From contig NZ_CP154874.1 in the NCBI RefSeq assembly GCF_041729615.1, positions 129,001 through 193,000 on the forward strand: a stretch of DNA of 64,000 nt. The letters are read 5' to 3'. The position numbers and the translations under genes were made by a program. This DNA is from Pseudomonas alcaligenes. Lineage in GTDB: Bacteria; Pseudomonadota; Gammaproteobacteria; Pseudomonadales; Pseudomonadaceae. Every line of letters begins with the position of its first letter. Positions within the stretch are counted from its first letter, which is position 1. Below the pieces are notes generated by a model that worked only from the letters and a program-made list of their open reading frames with translations, had not been told where the DNA came from and searched no databases. Of this stretch, positions 63,827 through 64,000 are shown one piece after another.

Positions 63827-64000
63827 CAGCAGCCAGTGGACTTCGCATGTACAACAAGGCGCAAGCGCAGGATTCCCAGCACCAGCTGATCGAGCGATAC
63901 GCGCCGCTGGTCAAGCGCATCGCCTATCACCTGCTGGCGCGCCTGCCGGCCAGCGTGCAGGTCGACGATCTGATGCAGGCCGGCATGATCGGCCTGCTGG
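63823..64000 (+). CDS. fliA: FliA, flagellar sigma-28 factor, 5' part only
   Basis: 59 residues before the window ends: MTAASGLRMYNKAQAQ, then QLIERYAPLVKRIAYHLLARLPASVQVDDLMQAGMIGLL, the region 1.2-2 start of FliA/WhiG-type sigma factors (SV-VDDLxQAGxIGLL). It transcribes the class IV genes, here flgMNZ, fliC and the second fliS. Start overlaps the fleN stop. Confidence 0.96.
   Translation, partial: MTAASGLRMYNKAQAQDSQHQLIERYAPLVKRIAYHLLARLPASVQVDDLMQAGMIGLL

Overview
The window is high-GC DNA from a gammaproteobacterium, almost certainly a Pseudomonas (or a close relative) with polar flagella. The FleQ/FleS/FleR, FlhF/FleN and FliA regulators, FlgZ, CheV-CheR and the HptB-HsbR-HsbA module are typical of that genus. 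Unlike P. aeruginosa PAO1, where flagellar genes sit in several loci, nearly the whole regulon here is in one block of about 55 kb. No tRNA, rRNA, IS element, prophage or CRISPR array was seen.

Layout. 1-3.8 kb: start of an OprD-type porin, then a minus-strand GST/PNPOx-like/metallo-beta-lactamase-fold group facing a divergent TetR regulator, with a palindromic operator between them. 3.8-8.8 kb: Kef-type antiporter, a DUF5610-like protein, a small glutaredoxin-like protein and a glutamine-synthetase-family (glutamylpolyamine synthetase-like) enzyme. 8.8-13.3 kb: flgZ-flgN-flgM and flgA on the minus strand, cheV-cheR on the plus strand. 13.4-25 kb: flgBCDE and flgFGHIJKL (rod, hook, rings, hook-filament junction). 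25-34.1 kb: an eight-gene accessory island. 34.2-39.4 kb: fliC, flaG, fliD, two fliS copies and a FliT-like gene. 39.5-43.9 kb: fleQ, fleS, fleR. 44-49.7 kb: fliEFGHIJ. 49.8-52.3 kb: hsbA-hsbR-hptB. 52.3-59.3 kb: fliK and fliLMNOPQR-flhB. 59.4-64 kb: flhA, flhF, fleN and the start of fliA.

Regulation can be read from the sequence. Sigma-54 (-24/-12) sites precede flgA, flgB, flgF, fleS, fliE, fliK, fliL, flhA and the glycosyltransferase that opens the island, with a degenerate one before fliD. FliA (sigma-28) sites precede flgM, fliC and the second fliS, with a weaker one before the DUF5610-like gene. fleQ has a sigma-70-like promoter overlapped by a FleQ-box-like sequence.

The most unusual part is the island between flgL and fliC, the position where pseudomonads carry flagellin glycosylation genes. 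It encodes a TPR/OGT-type (GT41, SPINDLY-like) glycosyltransferase with an internal SEC-C zinc motif, a CDP-glucose pathway (RfbF, RfbG) without the RfbH 3-dehydratase, a sugar 3,5-epimerase-family protein, a TylC3-type sugar C-methyltransferase, a TylF-type methyltransferase, an SDR epimerase/reductase and a CmcI-family protein. I infer that it builds a C-methyl-branched, O-methylated 6-deoxy sugar from a CDP precursor and attaches it to flagellin under the flagellar sigma-54 programme.
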